In this document: in pieces, positions 9,321 through 18,248 of the stretch
Position numbering within the stretch: position 1 is the stretch's first letter
Layout of the letters: the number at the start of each line of letters is the position of its first letter
Made by a program: the position numbers and the translations under genes
The notes under the pieces: generated by a model
Database searches by the model: none
Told to the model about the DNA's origin: nothing
The model's input: the letters and a program-made list of their open reading frames with translations, nothing else
Origin: JBNNGK01 sp050268245
Lineage (GTDB): Bacteria > Pseudomonadota > Gammaproteobacteria > Enterobacterales > Enterobacteriaceae
NCBI RefSeq assembly: GCF_050268245.1
Contig: NZ_JBNNGK010000001.1
Coordinates: 186,001-250,000, forward strand
Reading direction: 5' to 3'
Length of the DNA: 64,000 nt

Positions 9321-11234
9321 TTATTTTTTGTCTTTAACTTCTTCGAACTCAGCGTCTACAACGTCATCTTCTTTCTTAGCGGCGTTGTCTGCCCCTGCGT
9401 CAGCACCTTGTGCTTGCGCTTGAGCCTGTGCCATTTCCAACAGCTTGCCAGAAACCTGCACCAATGCCTGGGTTTTCGCTTCGATGTCGGCTTTATCTTC
9501 ACCTTTCACCGCCGCTTCCAGATCTGTCAACGCGCTTTCGATAGCCGTTTTGTCTTCCGCAGGCAATTGCTCACCCGCTTCTTCCAATTGCTTACGCGTA
9601 CCGTGGATCAGATGATCCGCTTGGTTACGGGTTTGCACCAGTTCTTCGAACTTACGGTCTGCTTCAGCATTCACTTCAGCATCACGCACCATTTTCTGGA
9701 TTTCTTCTTCATTCAGACCTGAAGACGCCTTAATGGTGATTTTCTGTTCACGACCGGTGTTTTTGTCTTTCGCCGACACGTGCAGGATACCGTCAGCATC
9801 GATATCGAAGGTGACTTCGATCTGCGCCATGCCGCGTGGAGCTGCCTGAATACCGTCCAGGTTAAACTGACCCAGCGACTTGTTATCAGACGAACGCTTA
9901 CGCTCACCTTGCAGCACATGGATGGTTACGGCGGATTGGTTATCTTCCGCAGTAGAGAACACCTGGCTGTGTTTGGTTGGGATGGTAGTGTTTTTGGTGA
10001 TCAACGGTGTCATCACGCTACCCATGGTTTCGATACCCAGTGACAGCGGGGTAACGTCCAGCAGTAGAACGTCTTTAACATCACCGGCCAACACGCCACC
10101 CTGAACGGCCGCGCCCACGGCTACCGCTTCGTCTGGGTTAACGTCTTTACGCGGTTCTTTACCGAAGAAATCCGCCACTTTTTTCTGAACCATTGGCATA
10201 CGCGTCTGACCACCTACCAGGATAACGTCCTGGATATCGGAGACAGACAGACCTGCATCTTTCAGTGCCACTTTCAGTGGTTCAATCGAACGCGCAACCA
10301 AATCTTCAACCAGTGACTCAAGTTTCGCACGCGTTACTTTGATGTTCATGTGTTTTGGACCGGTCGCATCTGCCGTGATGTAAGGCAGGTTCACGTCGGT
10401 CTGCTGAGCAGAAGACAGCTCGATTTTCGCTTTCTCAGCGGCTTCTTTCAAACGCTGCATTGCCAGCGGATCGTTACGCAGGTCAATGCCTTGCTCTTTT
10501 TTGAACTCTTCAACCAGGTAGTTGATCAGGCGGCTGTCGAAGTCTTCACCACCCAAATGGGTGTCACCATTGGTAGCCAGAACTTCGAAGGTTTTTTCGC
10601 CGTCAACATCATCAATTTCGATGATAGAGATATCGAAAGTACCCCCACCGAGGTCATACACGGCGATGGTGCGGTTGCCGACTTCTTTGTCCAGGCCGTA
10701 AGCCAGTGCCGCAGCCGTTGGTTCGTTGATAATACGTTTTACTTCCAGACCCGCGATACGGCCAGCATCTTTAGTCGCCTGACGCTGCGCATCGTTGAAG
10801 TAAGCCGGTACAGTGATAACCGCTTCAGTTACCGGTTCACCCAAGTAATCTTCAGCCGTTTTCTTCATTTTTTTCAACACTTCAGCAGAAATCTGCGGAG
10901 GCGCCATTTTCTGGCCTTTAACTTCCAGCCATGCGTCACCGTTATCAGCGCCGATGATTTTGTACGGCATGATGTCTTTATCACGCTGTGCTTCTTCGTC
11001 TTGGAAGCGACGGCCAATCAGGCGCTTAATCGCAAACAGCGTATTCTGTGGGTTAGTGACAGCCTGACGCTTAGCCGGCTGGCCAACCAGAGTTTCACCA
11101 TCCTGGGTATATGCGATGATAGAAGGAGTTGTGCGGTCGCCCTCGGCGTTTTCCAGCACGCGTGCCTTGTTGCCATCCATAATTGCTACACAAGAGTTGG
11201 TAGTACCCAGATCGATACCAATAATTTTGCCCAT
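9321..11234 (-). CDS. dnaK: Chaperone protein DnaK (Hsp70)
   Basis: An ATP-dependent chaperone central to the heat-shock response. The 637 residues start MGKIIGIDLGTTNSCVAI. The nucleotide-binding domain shows the phosphate-binding loops (DLGTTNS, DLGGGTFD) and the linker DVLLLDVTPLSLGIET. The substrate domain and lid end with the conserved EEVKDKK tail. It is first in dnaKJ behind a sigma-32 promoter. Its antisense strand is open for a long stretch, which I treat as a codon-bias artefact. Confidence 0.99.
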   Translation of the reverse strand: MGKIIGIDLGTTNSCVAIMDGNKARVLENAEGDRTTPSIIAYTQDGETLVGQPAKRQAVTNPQNTLFAIKRLIGRRFQDEEAQRDKDIMPYKIIGADNGDAWLEVKGQKMAPPQISAEVLKKMKKTAEDYLGEPVTEAVITVPAYFNDAQRQATKDAGRIAGLEVKRIINEPTAAALAYGLDKEVGNRTIAVYDLGGGTFDISIIEIDDVDGEKTFEVLATNGDTHLGGEDFDSRLINYLVEEFKKEQGIDLRNDPLAMQRLKEAAEKAKIELSSAQQTDVNLPYITADATGPKHMNIKVTRAKLESLVEDLVARSIEPLKVALKDAGLSVSDIQDVILVGGQTRMPMVQKKVADFFGKEPRKDVNPDEAVAVGAAVQGGVLAGDVKDVLLLDVTPLSLGIETMGSVMTPLITKNTTIPTKHSQVFSTAEDNQSAVTIHVLQGERKRSSDNKSLGQFNLDGIQAAPRGMAQIEVTFDIDADGILHVSAKDKNTGREQKITIKASSGLNEEEIQKMVRDAEVNAEADRKFEELVQTRNQADHLIHGTRKQLEEAGEQLPAEDKTAIESALTDLEAAVKGEDKADIEAKTQALVQVSGKLLEMAQAQAQAQGADAGADNAAKKEDDVVDAEFEEVKDKK

Positions 11235-11558
11235 CTAAACGTCTCCACTAATAAATTCATGTTCGGTCAGGTTGCTAACCTATATGCGGGCGTTTTTTTG
11301 CTTTTCAACTGCCCGAATATTCACGCCTCAGCGCGGTTGACAACTGCGGTTGAGAATAAGATGGGGCCATCCATTCCAGCATCAAGGGGCAAGGCAAAAA
11401 AAATTTCTTTTTTATCGCTCATCCGAGCATTGTTTCCTGCTCTGCGGATCATTATGATGCCGCGCGCGCTGATGGAAGTTCGCTATTTTTCCGCCACTCA
11501 GGCCAATTATGTATTTAATACGCTATTTTCGTTAATTTTCTGTTATCGCAGAGGACAT
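11235..11558. promoter_or_regulatory. Divergent dnaK/satP control region
   Basis: A gene-free stretch of 324 bp. It carries the dnaK heat-shock promoter (11357-11389) and, before satP, a ribosome binding site GAGGA (11551-11555). The satP promoter is not obvious. A poly-A/T tract lies around 11395-11415. Confidence 0.6.
11357..11389 (-). promoter_or_regulatory. Sigma-32 heat-shock promoter of dnaKJ
   Basis: On the minus strand the -35 element CCCCTTGAT is followed, after 14 bp, by the -10 element CCCCATCTTA. Both fit the RpoH consensus closely, and the spacing equals that of E. coli dnaK P1. It lies about 125 bp upstream of the dnaK ATG. Confidence 0.88.
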
Positions 11559-12131
11559 ATGCACACCAACAAGTTGGCGAATCCCGGCCCCCTGGGACTG
11601 ATGGGTTTTGGGATGACTACCGTCTTGCTAAACCTGCACAACGCAGGCTTTTTTCCACTGACTTCCGTCATCATTAGCATGGGCATTTTCTTCGGTGGGC
11701 TGGCACAGATTTTTGCAGGCATACTCGAATATAAGAAAGGCAATACCTTTGGTTTGACCGCTTTCACGTCTTACGGGAGCTTCTGGCTCACTCTGATCGG
11801 TATTTTGCTGCTGCCACGTCTGGGTTTGGCCGAACCGACCGATGCAACCTTCCTGGGTGTTTATCTGGCGTTATGGGGGATCTTCACGCTGTTTATGTTC
11901 TTCGGTACGTTGCGCGCCAACCGAGCATTACAGTTCGTCTTCGCCAGTCTGACACTATTATTTGCCCTACTGGCTATCGGTAATATCACCGGTAATCAAG
12001 CCATATTGGTCTTTGCCGGCTATGAAGGGATTATTTGCGGTGCCAGCGCCATTTATCTGGCCATGGCAGAGGTGATCAATGAGCAATTAGGCCGCAACGT
12101 GCTGCCGATTGGCGACGCGAAAACCGCCTGA
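11559..12131 (+). CDS. satP: Acetate/succinate:H+ symporter SatP
   Basis: An inner-membrane transporter of the AceTr (YaaH) family for acetate and succinate. The 190 residues from ATG 11559 (MHTNKLANPGPLGLMGFGM) have six hydrophobic segments. The family signature NPAPLG reads NPGPLG here (residues 8-13). The end NVLPIGDAKTA matches E. coli YaaH. The start is set by GAGGA four bases upstream; the open frame extends far upstream only because it lies antisense to dnaK. Confidence 0.93.
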   Translation: MHTNKLANPGPLGLMGFGMTTVLLNLHNAGFFPLTSVIISMGIFFGGLAQIFAGILEYKKGNTFGLTAFTSYGSFWLTLIGILLLPRLGLAEPTDATFLGVYLALWGIFTLFMFFGTLRANRALQFVFASLTLLFALLAIGNITGNQAILVFAGYEGIICGASAIYLAMAEVINEQLGRNVLPIGDAKTA

Positions 12132-12159
12132 TATCGCCAACCGAATGACATGTATTAGC

Positions 12160-12187
12160 AAAAGCCCTGCACCAGACGCAGGGCTTT
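12160..12187. terminator. Bidirectional terminator between satP and the MHS transporter
   Basis: A stem AAAGCCCTGC/GCAGGGCTTT with a short loop lies between the convergent ends of satP (12131) and the transporter (12190). Confidence 0.75.
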
Positions 12188-12189
12188 GT

Positions 12190-13497
12190 TTAGTTCAGAG
12201 AATTGACGCGCCGCGCTTTGCTTGCACTATCAAGATCGCGATGCAGGTAAATCCCCAGCACCAACCCGATCATCGACAGCGCTAATACGTAATAGGCAGG
12301 AGCCAGCGGCGTTAATTTCATCAGCAGGGTAATAAATATCGGCGTCAAACCGCCAAAAATAGCGTACGACACGTTGTATGAGAACGAAATCCCGCTAAAC
12401 CGGACTTCCGCCGGAAACGCCCGCACCATGACATACGGTACTGCCCCCACGACGCCAACGCTGAACCCCACCAGCGCATAACCGACGAACAACATTTCCG
12501 GCTGCACGCCCACCGTCTGATAAAACCACCAACTGCACCCCGCTAGCAGTAAACTGCCAGCAATAAACGTTTTACTGGCGCCGAAACGATCGGCCGCCAA
12601 TCCGGCCAGAATACAGCCGAAAATCAACATTACGGTGGCAAGGCTGTTGGCTTGCAAAGCCAGCGCGGGCGCAATACCAAACTGTTTTTGCAGATAGGTT
12701 GGCGTCATTAGGATCACCACCACAATGCCCGCCGACAACAGCCAAGTAAGCAGCATCGATACCGCAATCTCTTTTCGGTGGTTAACCACCACCGATTTCA
12801 ACGGCAACTCTTCTGCCAACGCTTTCCGTGCCTGCATCTCGATAAAAATGGGAGTTTCCTGCAACCAACGGCGCAGATACATAGCGATCAGACCAAATAT
12901 GCCCCCCAGCAAGAACGGGATACGCCAGCCACCGTCAGCAATATTTTGCGCACTGAGGGTCGTATTAATGAGCGTCGCCATCAGCGAACCCAGCAAAATG
13001 CCGACGGTCAACCCCGCCGTCAGCGTTCCGCAGGCAAAACCAATGTGTTTATGTGGCACATGCTCAGCAACAAAGACCCAGGCACCGGGCACCTCACCAC
13101 CGATCGCCGCACCTTGCAACACGCGCATCAACAGCAATAGCAACGGGGCAGCAATACCAATACTGGCGTAGGTCGGCAGCAGCCCCATCCCCAGCGTGGG
13201 CAACGCCATGAGCAAAATGCTCAGGCTGAACATTTTCTTACGGCCAACCCGATCGCCAAAATGTGCCATGACGATGCCGCCCAACGGCCTGGCCAGATAG
13301 CCCGCGGCAAAAATGCCAAAGGTCTGCATCAAACGCAGCCACTCGGGCATATCCGGCGGGAAGAACAATTCCCCCATCACCGCCGCGAAGAACACAAAGA
13401 TGATGAAGTCGTAAAACTCCAAGGCTCCACCCAGTGCCGCCAGCGTTAACGTTTTGTAGTCTTGCCGATTCAGTCGGCGATGATTATCGTGATGCAT
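12190..13497 (-). CDS. MFS transporter, metabolite:H+ symporter (MHS) type
   Basis: An inner-membrane transporter of 435 residues with twelve expected membrane segments. The loop 2-3 signature GDRVGRKK is at residues 81-88, preceded by ARPLGGIVMAHF, as in the ProP/KgtP/YhjE branch of the major facilitator family. The family usually imports carboxylates, betaines or amino acids with protons. The substrate cannot be read from sequence. It fills the mog-satP gap, which holds a different gene in E. coli, and has no linked catabolic gene. Confidence 0.85.
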   Translation of the reverse strand: MHHDNHRRLNRQDYKTLTLAALGGALEFYDFIIFVFFAAVMGELFFPPDMPEWLRLMQTFGIFAAGYLARPLGGIVMAHFGDRVGRKKMFSLSILLMALPTLGMGLLPTYASIGIAAPLLLLLMRVLQGAAIGGEVPGAWVFVAEHVPHKHIGFACGTLTAGLTVGILLGSLMATLINTTLSAQNIADGGWRIPFLLGGIFGLIAMYLRRWLQETPIFIEMQARKALAEELPLKSVVVNHRKEIAVSMLLTWLLSAGIVVVILMTPTYLQKQFGIAPALALQANSLATVMLIFGCILAGLAADRFGASKTFIAGSLLLAGCSWWFYQTVGVQPEMLFVGYALVGFSVGVVGAVPYVMVRAFPAEVRFSGISFSYNVSYAIFGGLTPIFITLLMKLTPLAPAYYVLALSMIGLVLGIYLHRDLDSASKARRVNSLN

Positions 13498-13645
13498 AAG
13501 GCTCCGTCAGAATAAGCGGGAAAATCGCACATGTCGGCAGAAACAATGTAAACGAGTTGTTACCATAACGGCAACCTATTGGCGCACCACGATATCTTTC
13601 CTTGTTCAAGCGCTAGCAACGTTAACGCTATGCCCTTGATAGGAT

Positions 13646-14233
13646 TTATTGCGTGGTTTCGCGGCGCGCATTTTTAGGGCGGAAAGCGGCGACTACTGAT
13701 TCATGCGTCTCCACATAAGGGCCTTCCAGCAATTGAATGCAGTACGGTACGCTGGCGAAAATACCATGCACCACCACACCGCCCTGCACATCCTTTACCC
13801 CTTCCAACGTTTCCTTAATCGATTTCGGCTGGCCCGGCAGGTTGATGATCAGCGCCTGCTTACGGATCACCCCCACCTGACGTGAAAGAATTGCCGTTGG
13901 CACATAGTGTAGGCTGATTTGGCGCATTTGCTCGCCGAACCCCGGCATCACGCGATCGGCGATGGCTAGCGTCGCGTCAGGCGTCACATCGCGCCGCGCC
14001 GGGCCGGTGCCGCCGGTGGTCAACACCAGATGACATCCCATTTCATCCACCAGTTCACATAACGTATGTTCGATCATTGTCTGTTCGTCCGGGATCAAAC
14101 GCGTTTCCAGTTTAAACGGCGTCGCCAAGGCATCGCTGAGCCATTCTGATAGCGCCGGAATACCTTTGTCTTGATACACACCGCCTGACGCACGGTCAGA
14201 AATTGAAACCAAACCAATACGTAATGTGTCCAT
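13646..14233 (-). CDS. mog: Molybdopterin adenylyltransferase
   Basis: It adenylates molybdopterin before molybdenum insertion in molybdenum cofactor synthesis. The 195 residues equal the E. coli length. The MoaB/Mog fold motif TTGGTGPARRDVTPDA is at residues 72-87. The catalytic aspartates correspond to D49 (LIPDEQT) and D82. It lies about 150 bp downstream of talB in the same direction, with the talB terminator between, so it probably has its own promoter. Confidence 0.96.
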   Translation of the reverse strand: MDTLRIGLVSISDRASGGVYQDKGIPALSEWLSDALATPFKLETRLIPDEQTMIEHTLCELVDEMGCHLVLTTGGTGPARRDVTPDATLAIADRVMPGFGEQMRQISLHYVPTAILSRQVGVIRKQALIINLPGQPKSIKETLEGVKDVQGGVVVHGIFASVPYCIQLLEGPYVETHESVVAAFRPKNARRETTQ

Positions 14234-14338
14234 GCTTAACCTCTACTGCCTAATGGGGGTCAGACGGGTGTATTTCCCGTCCTGTTTCTATGCGCAGAGT
14301 ATATACGGCGTCGGTTCCGTGACGGGAGTAGCAGACAT

Positions 14339-14368
14339 AAAAAAAGGCGGCCTAAGCCACCTTTTTCA
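14339..14368 (-). terminator. Terminator of talB
   Basis: On the minus strand a GGTGGC/GCCGCC stem with a TTAG loop is flanked by an A-run and followed by seven Ts, 16 bp after the talB stop. Confidence 0.8.
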
Positions 14369-14383
14369 CCTGAACTGCCAACG

Positions 14384-15337
14384 TTATAGCAGATCGGCGA
14401 TCATTTTTTCCAACTTGCCTTGGTCTACGGCAAATTTGCGGATACCGTCCGTCAGTTTTTCAACCGCCATTGGATCCTGGTTATGCTGCCAGTAGAACTC
14501 AGGTTCAGTCAGCGACGCAGGGCGCGCTTTGACTTCACCGGTATATGACAGTTTGCGCTCCAATGCGCCTTCGCTTTCTGCCAGCTCTTTCAACAGTGCC
14601 GGCGCAATGGTCAAACGATCGCAACCGGCCAGTTCGATAATTTCACCAACGTTACGGAAGCTTGCGCCCATCACCACGGTGTCATAGCCATGTTGCTTAT
14701 AGTACTGATAGATTTCAGTCACGGAAACCACGCCAGGATCTTCGTTCGGCGCGAACTCTTTCTTATCGCCATTGGCTTTGTACCAATCGAGGATACGGCC
14801 AACAAACGGAGAAATCAGGTAAACCCCGGCTTCGGCACAGGCACGCGCCTGTGCAAAGGAGAACAGCAGCGTCAGGTTACAGTTGATGCCTTCTTTCTCC
14901 AGACGCTCCGCAGCACGGATACCTTGCCAGGTTGACGCCAGTTTGATCAGGATACGATCGTTGCTGATGCCCGCTTCGTTATACAGTTTAATCAGACGCT
15001 TGGCTTTGGCCACGCTCGCTTCGGTGTCATAAGACAGACGCGCGTCCACTTCGGTGGAGATACGCCCCGGAACCAGTTTCAAAATTTCCAAACCAATGTT
15101 GACCGCCAGCTTGTCAGCGGCGTCGGCAATTTGCTGCTCGCGATCGCTGCTCTGCTCACGCGCCCAAGCAATAGCGTCGTCAATCAGTTTGCGGTATTCA
15201 GGAATTTGGGCTGCATTGAGTATCAGCGAAGGGTTGGTCGTCGCATCTTGCGGTTGATACAGCTTCATTGCAGCGATATCACCCGTATCCGCAACCACCG
15301 TAGTGAGCTGGCGTAGGGAAGTTAATTTATCGGTCAT
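14384..15337 (-). CDS. talB: Transaldolase B
   Basis: A pentose phosphate pathway enzyme that moves dihydroxyacetone from sedoheptulose-7-phosphate to glyceraldehyde-3-phosphate. The 317 residues match E. coli TalB. The Schiff-base lysine is K132 (DRILIKLAST), and D17 (TTVVADTGD) and the DATTNPSL motif are in place. A strong terminator follows. It is divergent from the AGCS symporter gene. Confidence 0.97.
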   Translation of the reverse strand: MTDKLTSLRQLTTVVADTGDIAAMKLYQPQDATTNPSLILNAAQIPEYRKLIDDAIAWAREQSSDREQQIADAADKLAVNIGLEILKLVPGRISTEVDARLSYDTEASVAKAKRLIKLYNEAGISNDRILIKLASTWQGIRAAERLEKEGINCNLTLLFSFAQARACAEAGVYLISPFVGRILDWYKANGDKKEFAPNEDPGVVSVTEIYQYYKQHGYDTVVMGASFRNVGEIIELAGCDRLTIAPALLKELAESEGALERKLSYTGEVKARPASLTEPEFYWQHNQDPMAVEKLTDGIRKFAVDQGKLEKMIADLL

Positions 15338-15717
15338 GTTGGCATTATCTCATCGTTTGTGCATGAACTTTTGGCATCGTTCAACCATGCCCTTGCTTGA
15401 TAATAACATGCGTAAGGCCCGGCGCAAGGCTGGAAAGTCGCGCCTCCACGCCGCTTGATTTATCCGTGGACTCGCAACCGATTACGCTGATATGTTTCAC
15501 CCTTTCTTCTGGGGTAAAAATACAATTACGTGCGTTGGGTTAAAAAAATTATGTTAAATTTTAGAAATTGCATGCAATCATAAGAAAAATCTGCGAAAAG
15601 TCTCAATTCGCTGAAGCAGGTCGATTTTTGGCTAAGCTCTTGTAAAACTAGATCAATATATTTTCACCCTGGGTGAACGCGGCGCGGTGCGCTTAAGACG
15701 CTAACAAGGAGGGGTCC
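15338..15717. promoter_or_regulatory. Divergent talB / AGCS symporter control region
   Basis: A gene-free stretch of 380 bp. It includes a 12 bp perfect palindrome ATTGCATGCAAT (15567-15578) inside an AT-rich patch, a possible operator. A strong ribosome binding site AAGGAGGGG precedes the GTG start at 15718. I do not see a clear -35/-10 pair. Confidence 0.4.
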
Positions 15718-17151
15718 GTGACGGATCTGATTAACTTCATTAACAATATCTTGTGGGGTTCGGTGCTGATTTATTTGCTGTTAGGCACCGGCATTTATTT
15801 TACCCTACGCACTCGTTTCATTCAGATACGCCATTTCGGCCATATGTTCTCAGTGCTTAAGAACAGCAACAAAAGCGACAGCGCTGGCATCTCCTCTTTT
15901 CAGGCCTTATGTACCACACTGGCGGCACGCGTCGGTACCGGCAACCTCACCGGCGTCGCCATTGCCTTAACCGCAGGCGGCCCTGGCGCTATCTTCTGGA
16001 TGTGGATGGTTGCGTTTATCGGGATGGGCACCTCATTCATTGAAAGTACCTTGGCTCAGTTATACAAAACCAAAGACGATCAAGGTAACTATCGCGGCGG
16101 CCCGGCCTACTACATGGAAAAAGGTCTGGGAATGCGCTGGATGGGCGTCTTGTTTTCCATTTTCCTGATCATCGCTTTTGGCCTGGTGTTTAACGCCGTA
16201 CAAGCCAACTCGATTGCCCAAGCCAGCGCTGTAGCGTTCGGCTTCGATCCCTTATTCGTGGGTATTGGTCTGGTGCTGTTGAGCGGTATTGTTATCTTCG
16301 GTGGTATCCGTTCTATCGCCCGTGTCGCAGAATTAGTGGTGCCGATTATGGCCGCCGCTTATCTGCTGTTAGCCTTCTGGGTCATTGCGCAACACATTGA
16401 GCAATTACCCTCTATTCTGTCGCTGATCGTCAAAAGCGCATTCGGCCTGCAAGAAGCCGCCGCCGGGGTGGTAGGCTATGGCGTTGCGCAAGCCATGACC
16501 CACGGCGTGCAGCGCGGATTGTTCTCCAACGAAGCCGGTATGGGTTCGGCACCGAATGCGGCGGCGTCCGCCTCGCCCTATCCGCCGCATCCCGCTTCGC
16601 AAGGCTATGTGCAAATGCTCGGCGTATTCATCGATACCATCGTTATCTGTAGCGCCACCGCAGCGATTATTCTCGCTTCTGGCGCACTGGATAACCCAAC
16701 CGGCACCATCAGCGGTATCGAGCTGACTCAGCGTGCGCTCGCCAGCGCAGTGGGTAGCTGGGGGGCGACGTTCGTTGCCATTGCCATTTTCTTCTTTGCC
16801 TTTACTTCGATTATTGCCAACTATGCCTACGCCGAGAACAATTTAATCTTCCTTGAGCACAATCATCCCGCGCGCCTAACGATATTCCGCTGCATCGCGT
16901 TAGGCATGGTGATGTTTGGCGCACTGGCAGAATTGCCAATGGTGTGGAAAATGGCAGATACCGCGATGGCATTGATGGCAATTACCAACCTGACGGCCAT
17001 TTTGCTGTTGTCACGTGTCGCCTTGAAGTTAGCATACGATTACAACTTCCAGCGTTCACAAGGTAAGTTGCCGACCTTTAACGCCAATGATTATCCAGAA
17101 CTGAAATCCCAGTTAGAACCTGGCGTATGGGATAATCAGAAACCGCAATAA
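15718..17151 (+). CDS. Alanine/glycine:cation symporter (AGCS/AlsT family)
   Basis: An inner-membrane Na+ or H+ coupled importer of alanine or glycine, homologous to E. coli YaaJ. The 477 residues start at GTG 15718 behind AAGGAGGGG. Family motifs are GTGNLTGVAIALTAGGPGAIFWMWMVAFIG in the N-terminal third, FSNEAGMGSAPNAAA in the middle and FTSIIANYAYAENN near the end. About ten or eleven hydrophobic segments are visible. The position between talB and yaaA is the same as that of yaaJ. Confidence 0.92.
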   Translation: MTDLINFINNILWGSVLIYLLLGTGIYFTLRTRFIQIRHFGHMFSVLKNSNKSDSAGISSFQALCTTLAARVGTGNLTGVAIALTAGGPGAIFWMWMVAFIGMGTSFIESTLAQLYKTKDDQGNYRGGPAYYMEKGLGMRWMGVLFSIFLIIAFGLVFNAVQANSIAQASAVAFGFDPLFVGIGLVLLSGIVIFGGIRSIARVAELVVPIMAAAYLLLAFWVIAQHIEQLPSILSLIVKSAFGLQEAAAGVVGYGVAQAMTHGVQRGLFSNEAGMGSAPNAAASASPYPPHPASQGYVQMLGVFIDTIVICSATAAIILASGALDNPTGTISGIELTQRALASAVGSWGATFVAIAIFFFAFTSIIANYAYAENNLIFLEHNHPARLTIFRCIALGMVMFGALAELPMVWKMADTAMALMAITNLTAILLLSRVALKLAYDYNFQRSQGKLPTFNANDYPELKSQLEPGVWDNQKPQ

Positions 17152-17253
17152 CTCGTCCAAGGGCGCATGCAAAGTGCGCCCTATCAGACCGATTGCCCCT
17201 TTTCCCTCTGGTTTTTGCTACAGTATCCGCACATTGTTAAACAGGATGTGTCC

Positions 17254-18030
17254 ATGCTCGTTATTATTTCACCTGCTAAAACTCTTGATTATGAAAGCCC
17301 GCTGGCGACACAACGCTTCACGCAACCTGAACTGTTGGATAACTCAGAACGGCTTATCGACATTTGCCGTGAATTGACGCCCGTACAAATCGCCAGCCTG
17401 ATGAGCATCAGCGATAAACTCGCCGGGTTAAACGCCGCACGATTCAGCGAATGGCAGCCACACTTCACCCCTGAAAATGCACGACAAGCGCTGCTGGCCT
17501 TCAAGGGGGATGTGTATACCGGTCTCCAAGCGCAAGATTTTAGCGAGCAGGATTTCGACTTTGCGCAACAGCATCTACGCATGCTTTCCGGTTTGTACGG
17601 CGTATTGCGCCCGCTCGATTTAATGATGCCTTATCGTTTAGAAATGGGGATTAAGTTAGCGAATCCTCACGGCAAAGATCTGTATAGTTTCTGGGGCGAG
17701 AAAATCACTCAAACATTGAATGCCGCACTGGAGCAGCAAGGCGACAACGTGGTGGTTAACCTGGCTTCCGATGAATACTTTAAATCGGTCAAAACCGCTA
17801 AGCTGAATGCCAATCTGATTAAACCGGTATTTTTGGATGAGAAGAATGGCAAATATAAAGTTATCAGCTTCTACGCCAAAAAAGCACGCGGTTTGATGAG
17901 CCGTTTTATTATTAAGAATCGGTTAACCAGCACGGAGCAGTTGGCCGATTTTAATTTGGAAGGCTACGCCTTTGATGAAGCGGCATCCAAAGGCAATGAA
18001 CTGGTGTTCAAGCGCCCAGAGGCGTCATAA
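17254..18030 (+). CDS. yaaA: Peroxide stress resistance protein YaaA
   Basis: A DUF328/UPF0246 protein that in E. coli is induced by OxyR and lowers intracellular free iron during H2O2 stress. The 258 residues from ATG 17254 (MLVIISPAKTLDYESP) equal the E. coli length. Conserved blocks include FKGDVYTGL, LSGLYGVLRPLD, YRLEMG and SFYAKKARGLM. The frame is open a little further upstream, but this ATG matches the family start. Confidence 0.95.
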   Translation: MLVIISPAKTLDYESPLATQRFTQPELLDNSERLIDICRELTPVQIASLMSISDKLAGLNAARFSEWQPHFTPENARQALLAFKGDVYTGLQAQDFSEQDFDFAQQHLRMLSGLYGVLRPLDLMMPYRLEMGIKLANPHGKDLYSFWGEKITQTLNAALEQQGDNVVVNLASDEYFKSVKTAKLNANLIKPVFLDEKNGKYKVISFYAKKARGLMSRFIIKNRLTSTEQLADFNLEGYAFDEAASKGNELVFKRPEAS

Positions 18031-18106
18031 GCCACTGAAAAACAGTGCGCCATCTAAAGATATGTTAAATGGCGAAAAGAGCGGGCAGCAATGTAGTCAG
18101 TGGTTT

Positions 18107-18128
18107 GAAGCCGTCAAATGACGGCTTC
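18107..18128. repeat. Hairpin in the yaaA-thrC gap
   Basis: GAAGCCGTCA/TGACGGCTTC pairs over ten bases with a two-base loop. It sits inside a longer imperfect palindrome from about 18096 (GTCAG) to 18139 (CTGAC). There is no T-run on either strand. A second hairpin, GCCCGAG/CTCGGGC, lies at 18197-18213. These may end or protect the converging yaaA and thrC transcripts. Confidence 0.5.
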
Positions 18129-18248
18129 AGCCTGCTGACAAAGACTGTTAGTAGGAAAAGAGCGTCTTGCCGCCGGAGCGTCTTTCGGTGTACCAGGCCC
18201 GAGTATCTCGGGCTCAACGCTTTTTAGATAATCACGGCCGTTGGGGAA

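Noticed and set aside
10350..11558. A long plus-strand open frame antisense to dnaK, running in frame into satP
   Set aside because: It is the complement of a highly codon-biased gene. SatP likeness begins only at 11559, where a ribosome binding site lies.
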